A stretch of DNA of 64,000 nucleotides from JAFKFH01 sp017307375 (GCA_965229335.1 OZ245874.1:2294001-2358000); one strand, 5' to 3'; shown: positions 52,800 to 60,836, numbered from the stretch's first letter. Program-made: numbers and translations. The notes: generated by a model not told the origin, from the letters alone.

Positions 52800-53948
52800 T
52801 CAGTTCCGGCCGAGGACGGCGGCCATCGCGGCGATCACGCGGTCCTGCTGTTCCTCGGTCATGTCGGGAAACAGCGGCAGGCTGACGATCGTATTGCCGG
52901 CGGCCTCGGCATGCGGGAAATCGCCGGGGCGGTAGCCGAAGCTTTCCTGGTAGTAGGAAAACAGGTGGGCGGCGGTGTAGTGCAGCCCGATGCCGATGTC
53001 GTGCTCCTTCATCCGGTTGATGAAGCCGTCGCGGTCGACATGGGCGGCAGCGGTCAGCCGCGGCGTGAACAGATGCCAGGCATGACGGTTCTCATAGGCC
53101 GGGGCGCCGGGCAGGTCGAGTTGCGGCCAGTCGGCGAGCAGCCGCCGGTAACGCTCGGCCAGCGCGGTGCGCTTCTCGATGAAGACGTCGAGCTGGGGCA
53201 GCTGATGCAGGCCGATCGCGGCCTGCAGGTCGAGCATGTTGTATTTGAAGCCGGGCGTGACGACGTCGTAGGTCTGGCTGCCCTGCTTGGAGAAGCGGTT
53301 GAAGGCATCGCGGTCGATGCCGTGGAAGCGCAGCCGCTCGATCGCCTTGATCACCTTGGGATCGTCGGTCACCACCGCGCCGCCTTCGCCGGTGGTGATG
53401 TTCTTGTTGGGGTGGAACGAGAAGACCTGGATGTCGCCGAAGCTGCCGATCGCGCGGCCCTTGTAGCCGGTGCCGATCGAATGGGCGGCATCCTCGATGA
53501 TGCGCAGGCCGTGTTTGTCGGCGAGCGCATAGAGCGGGTCGAGATCGACCGAGAGGCCGGCGAAATGCACCGGCATCACCGCCCGCGTCTTCGGCGTGAT
53601 CGCGGCGGCGACCTTGTCGATATCGATGTTGAGGGTTGCGCGGTCGATGTCGACCAGCACCGGGCGGCCGCCGGCCTGCACGATCGTGTTGAGCGAGGCG
53701 ACGAAGGTCAGTGGCGTCGTGATCACCTCGTCGCCCGGCTGAAGGTCGAGGGCGAGCAGGGCGACATGCAGGCCCGCGGTCGCCGAATTCAGCGCCAGGG
53801 CGCGGCGGCCGCCGCAGGCGGCCTGCAGCATCTCCTCGAACTGCTTGACCCGCGGACCCGTGGTCAGCCAGCCGGATTGCAGCACCGCGGTGACTTCGGC
53901 GATCGTCGCCGCATCGATGGAGGGCTTGGCGAAGGGCAGGAAGGACAT
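52800..53948 (-). CDS. arnB: UDP-4-amino-4-deoxy-L-arabinose-oxoglutarate aminotransferase (ArnB-like)
   Basis: A 382-residue DegT/DnrJ-family PLP enzyme. It resembles E. coli ArnB over its length: FLPFAKPSI near the start, ESGW-like LQSGWLTTGPRVKQFE, the PLP lysine in FSFHPNKNITTGEGGAV, HAWHLFTPRL, DIGIGLHYTAAHLFSYYQ and SLPLFPDMTEEQQDR. It converts the 4-keto-arabinose nucleotide to UDP-Ara4N. The gene lies 4 nt before the ArnC-ArnA fusion. Other 4-amino-sugar aminotransferases share the fold, but the neighbours favour ArnB. Confidence 0.88.
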   Translation of the reverse strand: MSFLPFAKPSIDAATIAEVTAVLQSGWLTTGPRVKQFEEMLQAACGGRRALALNSATAGLHVALLALDLQPGDEVITTPLTFVASLNTIVQAGGRPVLVDIDRATLNIDIDKVAAAITPKTRAVMPVHFAGLSVDLDPLYALADKHGLRIIEDAAHSIGTGYKGRAIGSFGDIQVFSFHPNKNITTGEGGAVVTDDPKVIKAIERLRFHGIDRDAFNRFSKQGSQTYDVVTPGFKYNMLDLQAAIGLHQLPQLDVFIEKRTALAERYRRLLADWPQLDLPGAPAYENRHAWHLFTPRLTAAAHVDRDGFINRMKEHDIGIGLHYTAAHLFSYYQESFGYRPGDFPHAEAAGNTIVSLPLFPDMTEEQQDRVIAAMAAVLGRN

Positions 53949-53952
53949 CGGG

Positions 53953-54321
53953 TTACCCGCGCGAAATGAGGAAGACGCCGAGGATGATGACGAAGATGCC
54001 GGCCAGCTTCATCGGCGACAGCACCTCGCCGAACAGATACCAGGCGGCGATCGCGTTGACGATGTAGCCGACCGACAGCATCGGATAGGCGTAGGACACG
54101 TCGACCCGCGACAGGGCCAGCAGCCAGACCACCACCGACACCACATAGCAGGCCAGGCCGGCGATGACCGGCGGGTTGGTCGCGACCTTCCAGCCGATCG
54201 GCACGAGGTTGGCGGCCGAGAAGTCGAAATGGCCGATCCGGTTCATGCCGGCCTTGAGCAACAGCTGGGCGGCGGCATTCAGCAGAACGCCGACCATGAT
54301 CAGCGGAATGTATTTCGCCAT
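53953..54321 (-). CDS. Small multidrug-resistance-type carrier, ArnE/ArnF-like flippase subunit
   Basis: 122 residues, four transmembrane helices (KYIPLIMVGVLLNAAAQLLL; VIAGLACYVVSVVVWLLALS; AYPMLSVGYIVNAIAAWYLF; KLAGIFVIILGVFLISRG). The SRVDVSYAYPML segment between helices 2 and 3 is typical of EmrE-like carriers used to flip undecaprenyl-linked sugars. Only one SMR gene is present, whereas enterobacteria have arnE and arnF together, so it may act as a homodimer. It lies 1 nt after the ArnT-like gene and 4 nt before arnB. Confidence 0.85.
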   Translation of the reverse strand: MAKYIPLIMVGVLLNAAAQLLLKAGMNRIGHFDFSAANLVPIGWKVATNPPVIAGLACYVVSVVVWLLALSRVDVSYAYPMLSVGYIVNAIAAWYLFGEVLSPMKLAGIFVIILGVFLISRG

Positions 54322-54322
54322 C

Positions 54323-56023
54323 TCAGTCCTGCTTCTTCAGCGGCTGGTTGGCGATGACGGCGTTGCGCCGGGTGGTGCCGATCAGCACCATGCGGTCACG
54401 CAGCGGGCTTTTCTGCATTTCGCCTTCCCAGGTTTCGCGCCGCATGTAGACGACCATCGGGTCGGTACCGGCGAAACGCTTCCAGAATTCCGCGCTGTCG
54501 ATCATCCAGCGCTTGGGCATTTCCTCGGCATTGGTGCCGAACTCGAGCTCGCCCAGCCAGTCGACGACGGTCACGGTCCGGTCGAGGTAGAAGGGCAGGT
54601 CCTGGAAGTAGTGCTTGTAGGAAACCACCTCGGTTTCCGGCGTCAGCTCGGGCTTGACCATCAGCGCCAGCGACTTGACGGAATCGTCGCGATACTGGTT
54701 GGCGATGTGGTTGCCGCTGAGGCAGATCAGCGCCGCCCCGGCCAGGGCGGCGAGGATCACGCGCCGCTGGCCGGCCTGGCGGATGGCCCAGACCATCGCG
54801 GCGAAGGCCAGGGCCATCGCCGCGGTGAACCACCACAGCGCGCTGCCGGCATCGTTGAGCGTGGCGCCGAGCTTGCCGTCGGCCACCAGCTTCAGCACGA
54901 ACGGCGTCGCCATCAGCGGCACGAACAGCACCGTCAGGGCCAGCATCGCCGGGCGGAAGCCGCGCACCGCCACGCCGTTCCAGGCGTCGGCGAAGTAGCG
55001 GCCGAAGAACAGCGCGATCGCTGGGAAGACCGGCATGATGTAGGGGATCAGCTTGGAGTCCGAGATCGAGAAGAACAGCGTGATCAGGACGATCCACAGG
55101 ACCAGGAACAGCTCGATCCCGTCGGCGCGGCGCCGTGCCCAGAAGCTCTGCAGGCTGTGCAGCGTCGCCTGGGCCATGAACAGCGTCCAGGGCAGCCAGC
55201 CGCCGATGATCGCGACGATGAAGAACCACGGCGGCTGATAGCGGTTGTGCACCGTCGTGGTGAAACGCTGGAAATGCTCGTGGATGAAGTAGAAGCGCAG
55301 GAAGTCGTGATTGCGCTCGGCCGCCAGGATGTGCCAGGGCGCCGCCAGGGCCAGGAAAAGGATGGTTCCGGTAACCAGGCGCGCTTCCTTGAGCAGCGAC
55401 CAGCGCCCGGTCAGCGCCAGCCAGACCAGCACCACCAGACCCGGCAGCAGCATGCCGATCAGGCCCTTGGTCAGCACGGCGCCGGCGGCCGCGACGTACA
55501 TGGCATAGAAATAGAGGCTTCGGGCCCGGCCCGGACCGGCATGGACGCCCAGGATGAAGCAGAACAGGGTCGCGGCCAGGAACAGCGCCACCGGCATGTC
55601 GAGCAGGACGACACGGCTGAGCCCGAAATAGAGCAGCCCGGTCGAGAGCATCGCGGCGGCGAAGATCCCGGCAAGCCGGCCGTAGAGCACCCGGCCGGCG
55701 GCATAGGTCATCAGCGCGCAGAGCAGCGAGACGAAGGCGGTTGCCGCCCGCACGACGAATTCGCTGCCATAGCCGAACAGGCCGTAGACCCCGGCCTGGA
55801 CCCAGTAGAACAGCGGCGGCTTCTCGAAATATTTGACGCCGTTCAGCCTCGGCGTGACCCAGTCGCCGGACAGCAGCATTTCGCGCGGCAGTTCGGCATA
55901 GCGCGCCTCGCTCGTCACCGACAGGGCGCGGCCGCCAAGGCCGAGATAGAACAGGGCGCCGATCAGCAGGGTAAGCAGCGCGAGGTCGACGAGCCAGTCG
56001 CGGCGGGCAGGGCTTGGGGTCAT
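54323..56023 (-). CDS. arnT: ArnT-like lipid A 4-amino-4-deoxyarabinosyltransferase (PMT_2/GT83 family)
   Basis: About 566 residues, 11-13 transmembrane segments and a C-terminal periplasmic domain from roughly residue 430. The first periplasmic loop has VTSEARYAELPREMLLSGDW and NGVKYFEKPPLFYWVQA, the donor-site region of the family (the Asp before the conserved Glu of E. coli ArnT is Ser here). It would transfer Ara4N from undecaprenyl phosphate to lipid A. The start is uncertain: 56023 fits the family but lacks a Shine-Dalgarno sequence; an ATG at 56146 would add 41 non-membrane residues and has TATAAA at 56176-56181 on its strand. Confidence 0.85.
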   Translation of the reverse strand: MTPSPARRDWLVDLALLTLLIGALFYLGLGGRALSVTSEARYAELPREMLLSGDWVTPRLNGVKYFEKPPLFYWVQAGVYGLFGYGSEFVVRAATAFVSLLCALMTYAAGRVLYGRLAGIFAAAMLSTGLLYFGLSRVVLLDMPVALFLAATLFCFILGVHAGPGRARSLYFYAMYVAAAGAVLTKGLIGMLLPGLVVLVWLALTGRWSLLKEARLVTGTILFLALAAPWHILAAERNHDFLRFYFIHEHFQRFTTTVHNRYQPPWFFIVAIIGGWLPWTLFMAQATLHSLQSFWARRRADGIELFLVLWIVLITLFFSISDSKLIPYIMPVFPAIALFFGRYFADAWNGVAVRGFRPAMLALTVLFVPLMATPFVLKLVADGKLGATLNDAGSALWWFTAAMALAFAAMVWAIRQAGQRRVILAALAGAALICLSGNHIANQYRDDSVKSLALMVKPELTPETEVVSYKHYFQDLPFYLDRTVTVVDWLGELEFGTNAEEMPKRWMIDSAEFWKRFAGTDPMVVYMRRETWEGEMQKSPLRDRMVLIGTTRRNAVIANQPLKKQD

Positions 56024-56108
56024 GGCGGGGGGACACTGGCAAGCGCCCGGCTGGGTGTCAAGCCGGGCGTCCGCTCGGCCGAATCCCAGGGAATCCGCCT
56101 CGGCGCGG

Positions 56109-56137
56109 TTGACGGGCGCCGGCCGGCTGGCTAGGGT
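56109..56137 (+). promoter_or_regulatory. Sigma-70-like promoter of tyrS
   Basis: TTGACG (56109-56114) and TAGGGT (56132-56137) are separated by exactly 17 bp. Transcription would start near 56144, giving a leader of about 165 nt before the tyrS start at 56310. The promoter overlaps the 5' region of the divergent arn operon, so the two are likely to interfere or be co-regulated. Confidence 0.65.
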
Positions 56138-56144
56138 GCGCGCC

Positions 56145-56195
56145 ATGACCCGCGCCCTGATCCAATCCTGCGTGTTTTATACGTCGTCCCCATAG
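56145..56195 (+). CDS. Possible 16-codon leader peptide upstream of tyrS
   Basis: An ATG at 56145, at the predicted transcription start, opens a frame encoding MTRALIQSCVFYTSSP and ending with TAG at 56193-56195. There is no Shine-Dalgarno sequence, but a start codon at the RNA 5' end can be used by leaderless initiation. The stop is immediately followed (56196) by the first hairpin, the geometry of attenuation leaders. It has a single Tyr codon (TAT, codon 12), after Phe, which is weak support for tyrosine sensing. Confidence 0.35.
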   Translation: MTRALIQSCVFYTSSP

Positions 56196-56237
56196 GGCGG
56201 CGTGTCTCGGTCATGACCTGAACGAACAGACGCCGCC
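56196..56237 (+). promoter_or_regulatory. Leader hairpin 1 of tyrS
   Basis: GGCGGCGTGTCT (56196-56207) pairs with AGACGCCGCC (56228-56237), with bulged bases in the left arm and a 20-nt loop. It begins one base after the leader ORF stop. Its right arm can alternatively pair with GGCGGTCT at 56267-56274, the left arm of the second hairpin, so the two structures compete. Confidence 0.5.
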
Positions 56238-56268
56238 ACGGTCGGTGGCGATGTTCGAACAGACAGGC

Positions 56269-56303
56269 GGTCTCCGGCCCGAAGCGGCCCCAGAACGGAG
56301 ACC
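56269..56303 (+). promoter_or_regulatory. Leader hairpin 2 of tyrS, covering the ribosome binding site
   Basis: GGTCTCCG (56269-56276) is perfectly complementary to CGGAGACC (56296-56303). The right arm contains GGAG, the Shine-Dalgarno sequence seven to ten bases before the tyrS ATG at 56310. When formed, the hairpin should reduce translation. This suggests riboregulation of tyrS. Confidence 0.55.
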
Positions 56304-56309
56304 TGCACC

Positions 56310-57557
56310 ATGACTTCCCTCGATCTGATCGCCGAAGACTGCCGGTCCGAGCTGCTGCGCACGCTGGCCGGGCGAGGCTTCATCCACCAGCTGACCGATG
56401 CCGGCGCCCTCGATGCGGTGTTGGCCGGCGGGGTCGTGCCCGCTTATGTCGGTTTCGATGCGACGGCGGATTCGCTGCATGTCGGCCATCTCCTGTCGAT
56501 CATGTCGCTGCGCTGGCTGCAGCGCTGCGGCCACAAGCCGATCGTGCTGATCGGCGGCGGCACCACCCGGATCGGCGACCCCAGTTTCCGCGACCAGGGC
56601 CGGCCGCTGCTGGACGATGCCGCGATCGCCCGCAACATCGCCGGCATCCGCGAGGTGTTCGGCCGCTACCTCGTGTTCGGCGACGGCCCGACCGACGCGA
56701 TCATGGTCGACAATGCCGACTGGCTGGACCGGCTGGCCTACATCCCCTTCCTGCGCGATGTCGGCCGGCATTTCTCGGTCAACCGGATGCTGTCGTTCGA
56801 CAGTGTGCGGCTGCGGCTGGAGCGCGAGCAGACGCTGTCGTTCCTCGAATTCAACTACATGATCCTGCAGGCCTACGACTTCCTGGAACTGGCGCGCCGC
56901 CATGGCTGCGTGCTGCAGATGGGCGGGTCGGACCAATGGGGCAACATCGTCAACGGGGTCGAGCTGGCGCGCCGTGTCGACGGGCGCGAGCTGCACGGCC
57001 TGACCACGCCGCTCCTGACCAACGCGGCGGGGGCCAAGATGGGCAAGACCGCCGCCGGCGCCCTGTGGCTGAATGCCGAACGCCTCAGCCCCTACGATTT
57101 CTGGCAGTTCTGGCGCGACTGCGCCGATGCCGATGTCGGCCGGTTCCTGCGGCTGTTCACCGATCTGCCGCTGGCCGAGATCGCCCGGCTGGAAGCGCTG
57201 CAGGGCGCCGAGCTTAACGAGGCGAAGAAGCGCCTGGCCGACGAGGCGACCGCGCTGGCCCATGGCCGCGAGGCGGCGGCGAGCGCCGCGGAAACCGCCC
57301 GGGCGATCTTCGAGGGCGGGGGCGCCGGGGCCGACCTGCCGCGCCTCGTCGTCACCCCGGGCGCGCAGGTCATCGACCTGCTGGTGGCCGGCGGCCTTGC
57401 CGCCTCGCGGGGCGAGGCCCGCCGGGCGGTGCGCGGTGGCGGGGTCAGGCTGGGCGACGTCATCGTCGGCGACGAGACCGCGGTGGTGCAGCCGGCGGCC
57501 ACGCCGCTGTGGCTGTCGTTCGGCCGCAAGCGGCATGTGCTGCTGGTGGAGGGCTGA
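56310..57557 (+). CDS. tyrS: Tyrosyl-tRNA synthetase
   Basis: A 415-residue class I synthetase. The HIGH-type motif is SLHVGH and the KMSKS-type motif is KMGKT (in NAAGAKMGKTAAGALWLN). The tyrosine-binding region is QAYDFLEL and GGSDQWGNIVNG. A C-terminal S4 RNA-binding domain occupies the last 60 residues (VIDLLVAGGLAASRGEARRA). Length is standard for bacterial TyrS. It is preceded by a structured leader and converges with argD. Confidence 0.97.
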   Translation: MTSLDLIAEDCRSELLRTLAGRGFIHQLTDAGALDAVLAGGVVPAYVGFDATADSLHVGHLLSIMSLRWLQRCGHKPIVLIGGGTTRIGDPSFRDQGRPLLDDAAIARNIAGIREVFGRYLVFGDGPTDAIMVDNADWLDRLAYIPFLRDVGRHFSVNRMLSFDSVRLRLEREQTLSFLEFNYMILQAYDFLELARRHGCVLQMGGSDQWGNIVNGVELARRVDGRELHGLTTPLLTNAAGAKMGKTAAGALWLNAERLSPYDFWQFWRDCADADVGRFLRLFTDLPLAEIARLEALQGAELNEAKKRLADEATALAHGREAAASAAETARAIFEGGGAGADLPRLVVTPGAQVIDLLVAGGLAASRGEARRAVRGGGVRLGDVIVGDETAVVQPAATPLWLSFGRKRHVLLVEG

Positions 57558-57560
57558 GTG

Positions 57561-57614
57561 CCGGCGGCCGCCGCGCGGTCCAGCGGTCAGCCGGCGGCCG
57601 CCGCGCGGTCCAGC
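57561..57614. repeat. 24-bp direct duplication at the 3' end of argD
   Basis: The 24-bp block at 57561-57584 is repeated identically at 57591-57614, a 30-bp period. The second copy encodes the last residues of the argD product (LDRAAAAG), with the stop at 57587-57589. The first copy lies just beyond the stop, between argD and tyrS. This looks like a tandem duplication by slippage that placed a stop codon between the copies. Confidence 0.85.
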
Positions 57615-58753
57615 ATCGCCAGGGCGGCATCGATTTCCGCCGGGCCGACGATCAGCGGCGGCAACAGACGGATGACGTTGTCCTGGGCGGGGGCGACGAT
57701 CAGCCCGTACGCGCGTAGCCTCGCCACCATTCCCGGCTGGTCGCCGCGGCAGCGCAGGCCCTGCATCAGGCCGGTGCCGCGACGGGCTTCGAACACGGCG
57801 TCGTGGCGGGCGACCAGGTCATCGAGCCCGGCGGCGAGCCGGGCGCCGCTCCGCTCGACCTCGGCCAGGAAATCCGTCGTGTCCACGGTGTCGAGCACCG
57901 CGGCCGCCACGCTCATCGCCAGCAGGTTGCCGCCGAAGGTCGAGGCGTGGCTGCCCGCGGTCATGCCCGCTGCGGCCCTGGCGGTGGCCAGGCAGGCCCC
58001 GACCGGAAAGCCGCCGCCGAGGCCCTTGGCCAGCGCCATGACGTCGGGCACGACCCCGGCCTGCTGATAGGCGAACATCCGGCCGGTGCGGCCGATGCCG
58101 GTCTGGATCTCGTCGAACATCAGGAGGATGCCGTGGCGGTCGGCCAGGTCGCGCAAGCCCTGAAGGTAGCCCGGCGGCGGCACGCGGATGCCGCCGTCGC
58201 CCTGGATCGGCTCGACCAGGATCGCGGCGGTCTCGGGGCCGATGCGGGCGGCGGCGGCGGCGAGATCGCCGAAGGCCACCTGGTCGAAACCCGAGACCGG
58301 CGGGCCGAAGCCCAGCAGGTTCTTCGGATTGCCGGCGGCGGCCAGGGTGCCCAGCGTGCGCCCGTGGAACGAGCCTTCGAAGGCCAGGATGCGCCACCGT
58401 TCGGGCCGCCCGGCCATCGCATGGTGCCGGCGGGCCAGCTTGATCGCGCATTCGTTGGCCTCGGCCCCGGAATTGCCGAAGAAGACGACGTCGGCGAAGC
58501 TTGCCGCGACCAGTCGCGCGGCGACGGCTTCCTGCTCGGGCACCTCGAACAGGTTCGAGCAGTGCCACAGCCGCCCCGCCTGCTCGGTCAGCGCCTCGAC
58601 CAGCCGGGGATGAGCGTGGCCCAGCGCGCAGACGGCGATGCCGGCGGCGAAATCGAGGAAGCGTCGCCCGTCGCGGTCGATCAGCCAGGCGCCCTCGCCA
58701 CGGGCGAAGGACTGGGCGGCGCGGGCATAGGTCGGCATCAAGGCGCTGGTCAT
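57587..58753 (-). CDS. argD: Acetylornithine aminotransferase
   Basis: A 388-residue class III PLP aminotransferase. VVFFGNSGAEANECAIKLAR binds the cofactor phosphate, FEGSFHGRTLGTLAAAGNPK follows, LLMFDEIQTGIGRTG carries the PLP Asp, and the Schiff-base lysine is in MALAKGLGGGFPVGA. The length and SFHGRT/GIGRTG motifs match ArgD (arginine biosynthesis, also succinyldiaminopimelate transamination). argF, often downstream in alphaproteobacteria, is absent. Its 3' end carries a duplicated block. It is divergent from a LysR gene. Confidence 0.93.
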   Translation of the reverse strand: MTSALMPTYARAAQSFARGEGAWLIDRDGRRFLDFAAGIAVCALGHAHPRLVEALTEQAGRLWHCSNLFEVPEQEAVAARLVAASFADVVFFGNSGAEANECAIKLARRHHAMAGRPERWRILAFEGSFHGRTLGTLAAAGNPKNLLGFGPPVSGFDQVAFGDLAAAAARIGPETAAILVEPIQGDGGIRVPPPGYLQGLRDLADRHGILLMFDEIQTGIGRTGRMFAYQQAGVVPDVMALAKGLGGGFPVGACLATARAAAGMTAGSHASTFGGNLLAMSVAAAVLDTVDTTDFLAEVERSGARLAAGLDDLVARHDAVFEARRGTGLMQGLRCRGDQPGMVARLRAYGLIVAPAQDNVIRLLPPLIVGPAEIDAALAMLDRAAAAG

Positions 58754-58780
58754 CGGGGGCTTCCTTCGGCGATGGTTGCA

Positions 58781-58841
58781 GGCACGATGTGCCGTCTGCG
58801 CGCGGCCGAGGGAACCGGCAGGGATGCGGCAACGGTGCCGC
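58781..58841. promoter_or_regulatory. Two short palindromes in the argD/LysR divergent region
   Basis: GGCAC-GAT-GTGCC (58781-58793) and GCGGCA-ACGG-TGCCGC (58826-58841) are perfect inverted repeats in the 109-bp gap between argD (start 58753) and the LysR gene (start 58863). Their centres lie about 46 bp apart. They share the TGCC/GGCA half-site. A LysR-type regulator binding both would control both directions. In GC-rich DNA such short repeats arise by chance, so support is moderate. Confidence 0.4.
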
Positions 58842-58862
58842 GCGAATTCGGGTAGGGCAGGG

Positions 58863-59753
58863 ATGGACTGGGATCACCTTCGTTTCGTCCTGGCGGTGGC
58901 CGATGCCGGTGGGCTGTCGCGTGCCGGCAAGGCGCTGCAGGTCGACCCGGCGACGATCACCCGGCGTCTCGACGCGGTCGAGGCGCATCTGCGCTGCCGG
59001 CTGTTCCATCGCAGCCGCCGCGGCCTCGACCCGACGCCGGCCGGCGAGAAGCTGATCGCCCTGGCGCGGCGGATGGATGCCGAGGTCCGCGCCGTCGCGC
59101 TGAGCCTGTCGCCCGAGGATCGCGGCCTGTCGGGCAGTGTGGTCATCACCGCGACCGAGGCCGTCGCTGCCGGCCTCGTGGCCCCGGCGCTGCCGGCGTT
59201 CCGCCGCCGCCATCCCGGCATATCCGTCGAGATCGCCACCGACATCCGCCTGTTCGACCTCGGCCGGCGCGAGGCCGATATTGCCCTGCGCCTCAGCCGG
59301 CCGCTGCAGGGCGATCTGAAGCTGCGCCGCCTCGGCGCGGTCGGTTACGGCCTCTATGCCTCGGCGGCCTATCTGGCGGCGCGCGGCCTGCCCCAGGCGG
59401 CCGACGGCTTCGCCGGCCATGACCTGATCGACTGGCCGGTCGATTACACGGTGATCCCGCAGGTGCCGTGGCTGCGCGCCCGGGCCTATGCGGCCGCGGT
59501 GGCGATGCGTTCGAACAGCGCGTCGGCCCGGGCGGCGGCGGCGGCGGCCGGCAGCGGGATCGCGCTGCTGCCGCAGCTGATCGCCGACGGCGATCCGCGC
59601 CTCGTGCCGATTGCGGCCGATCCGCCGGCCCAGGACCTTTGGCTGGTCAGCCATCGCGACCTGGCGGCCATGCCGCGGGTGCGCGCGATGCTGGACTATC
59701 TCGCGGAAGTGGCGGTTGCCGGGCTGGCCAGGTTCAGCCCAGCCGGCGGCTGA
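58863..59753 (+). CDS. LysR-family transcriptional regulator
   Basis: 296 residues. The N-terminal HTH is DWDHLRFVLAVADAGGLSRA then DPATITRRLDAVEAHLRCRL. The effector domain begins near 90 (GLSGSVVITATEAVAAGLVA). The ATG at 58863 puts the HTH at the usual distance from the N-terminus. It is divergent from argD, which is a plausible target. The 3' end overlaps the HAD gene by 20 bp. Confidence 0.9.
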   Translation: MDWDHLRFVLAVADAGGLSRAGKALQVDPATITRRLDAVEAHLRCRLFHRSRRGLDPTPAGEKLIALARRMDAEVRAVALSLSPEDRGLSGSVVITATEAVAAGLVAPALPAFRRRHPGISVEIATDIRLFDLGRREADIALRLSRPLQGDLKLRRLGAVGYGLYASAAYLAARGLPQAADGFAGHDLIDWPVDYTVIPQVPWLRARAYAAAVAMRSNSASARAAAAAAGSGIALLPQLIADGDPRLVPIAADPPAQDLWLVSHRDLAAMPRVRAMLDYLAEVAVAGLARFSPAGG

Positions 59754-60393
59754 TGCCGTCGCGGATCTCGGACCAGTCGGCGGCGAACAGGTCGCTTTCC
59801 GGTGCCCGGGGAACCAGTGCCGCCAGCCGCGGATCCGCGACGAACTGGACGCAATAGGCATCCGGCACCGCGCGGCGGACCGAGCCGTGATGGGTGGGGA
59901 TATCGTCGACGAAGGCGACCGGTGCCTCCGCCATCTCCTTCAGGCGACGGACCGCGCCGCCCTTCGAGCCGGTATTGGCAATGATCGGGTAGTCCATGCC
60001 GGCCGCCTGCAGCGCCCGGCCCCGCGCCGGGGCCTGGGCCAGCGGCAGGTTCGACAGCACGACGACCTGCATCCGTTCGCTCAGTTCGGCCAGCGCCTCG
60101 GCCGCGCCCGGCACCGGCGCCAGCGTTTCGGTATGATCGACGAAGAATCCGGCCAGCAGCGCCGCGACCTCGGCCTGCGCCAGGGCGCTGTCGTCGGCGA
60201 CGCGCCGGATATTGCCGACCAGCGCGAAGGAGGTCAGCGCGATGGCACAGCCCTGGGTTTCCAGGTACCGCTCGAACCCCTGCATGAAATGGAACAGCAC
60301 CTCGTCGGCATCGACGACGACCAGGGGGCGGCCCGGCGCCAGCGACAGCCGGGCGAGTTGCGCGTCCAGCGGGTTTTCCAGGCCGGCATCCAT
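59734..60393 (-). CDS. HAD-superfamily hydrolase
   Basis: 219 residues. Motif I is LVVVDADEVLFHFM (nucleophile Asp and acid/base Asp two residues on), motif II VVVLSNLP, the motif III lysine probably in NTGSKGGAVRR, and motif IV VAFVDDIPTHHGSV. A helical cap lies between motifs I and II. Probably a phosphatase of unknown substrate. GGGAG precedes the ATG at 60393. It follows a DUF3572 gene on the same strand by 16 nt. Confidence 0.87.
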   Translation of the reverse strand: MDAGLENPLDAQLARLSLAPGRPLVVVDADEVLFHFMQGFERYLETQGCAIALTSFALVGNIRRVADDSALAQAEVAALLAGFFVDHTETLAPVPGAAEALAELSERMQVVVLSNLPLAQAPARGRALQAAGMDYPIIANTGSKGGAVRRLKEMAEAPVAFVDDIPTHHGSVRRAVPDAYCVQFVADPRLAALVPRAPESDLFAADWSEIRDGISRRLG

Positions 60394-60409
60394 GGCTCGA
60401 TGCTCCCGT

Positions 60410-60682
60410 TCAGTATTCGGGGGCCGCGCCGGGCAGGGCGCGGCGGGCAATGGCGGGTTCGGTCGGCTCGATGCCGGCCCAGTCGGCGAAGGCGGTCAGC
60501 GCCGTCTCGTCGCCCAGCAGGTAGTCGAGGATGCCAGCCAGGAATTGCGGATCGGCGGCGCCGGCCCGCAGGTCGGTCGGCCCCAGGCCGCTCGCGGCCA
60601 TGAAGCCGCCGAGGCGGTCGGGGTCGGAGGCCAGCCAGGTCAGGGCCTGGAGGGCCAGGGTTTCGGCCTGTTCGCGCTGCAT
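60410..60682 (-). CDS. DUF3572 family protein
   Basis: A 90-residue small helical protein conserved in alphaproteobacteria. Features are REQAETLALQALTWLASDPD, LGGFMAASGLGPTDLRAGAA, FLAGILDYLLGDE and FADWAGIEPTE. Function unknown. Its position divergent from divK is conserved in many relatives, which supports the identification. The ATG at 60682 is preferred to an upstream TTG at 60700. Confidence 0.85.
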   Translation of the reverse strand: MQREQAETLALQALTWLASDPDRLGGFMAASGLGPTDLRAGAADPQFLAGILDYLLGDETALTAFADWAGIEPTEPAIARRALPGAAPEY

Positions 60683-60752
60683 CCGCCCAATCCACGCCAA
60701 ACCGGCCGCGAAGGCAAGCCCGTTGAGCCGGCATGGCTTTATCCTGGCGCAC

Positions 60753-60781
60753 TTGGCCGGTCGCCCCGGCGATGCTACTAA
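60753..60781 (+). promoter_or_regulatory. Sigma-70-like promoter of divK-pleD
   Basis: TTGGCC (60753-60758) and TACTAA (60776-60781) are 17 bp apart. Transcription would begin near 60788, 49 nt before the divK start. No CtrA box (TTAA-N7-TTAA) was recognised. Confidence 0.55.
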
Positions 60782-60836
60782 TCAAGCCCGGCGGCGGTGG
60801 GGTCGCTCGCGGAAGATTATCCAGGGGGCGCCCTTC

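Noticed and set aside
56145..56309. T-box riboswitch in the tyrS leader
   Set aside because: No T-box bulge sequence (TGGNACCGCG-like) or specifier-loop architecture is visible; the competing hairpins suggest another mechanism.
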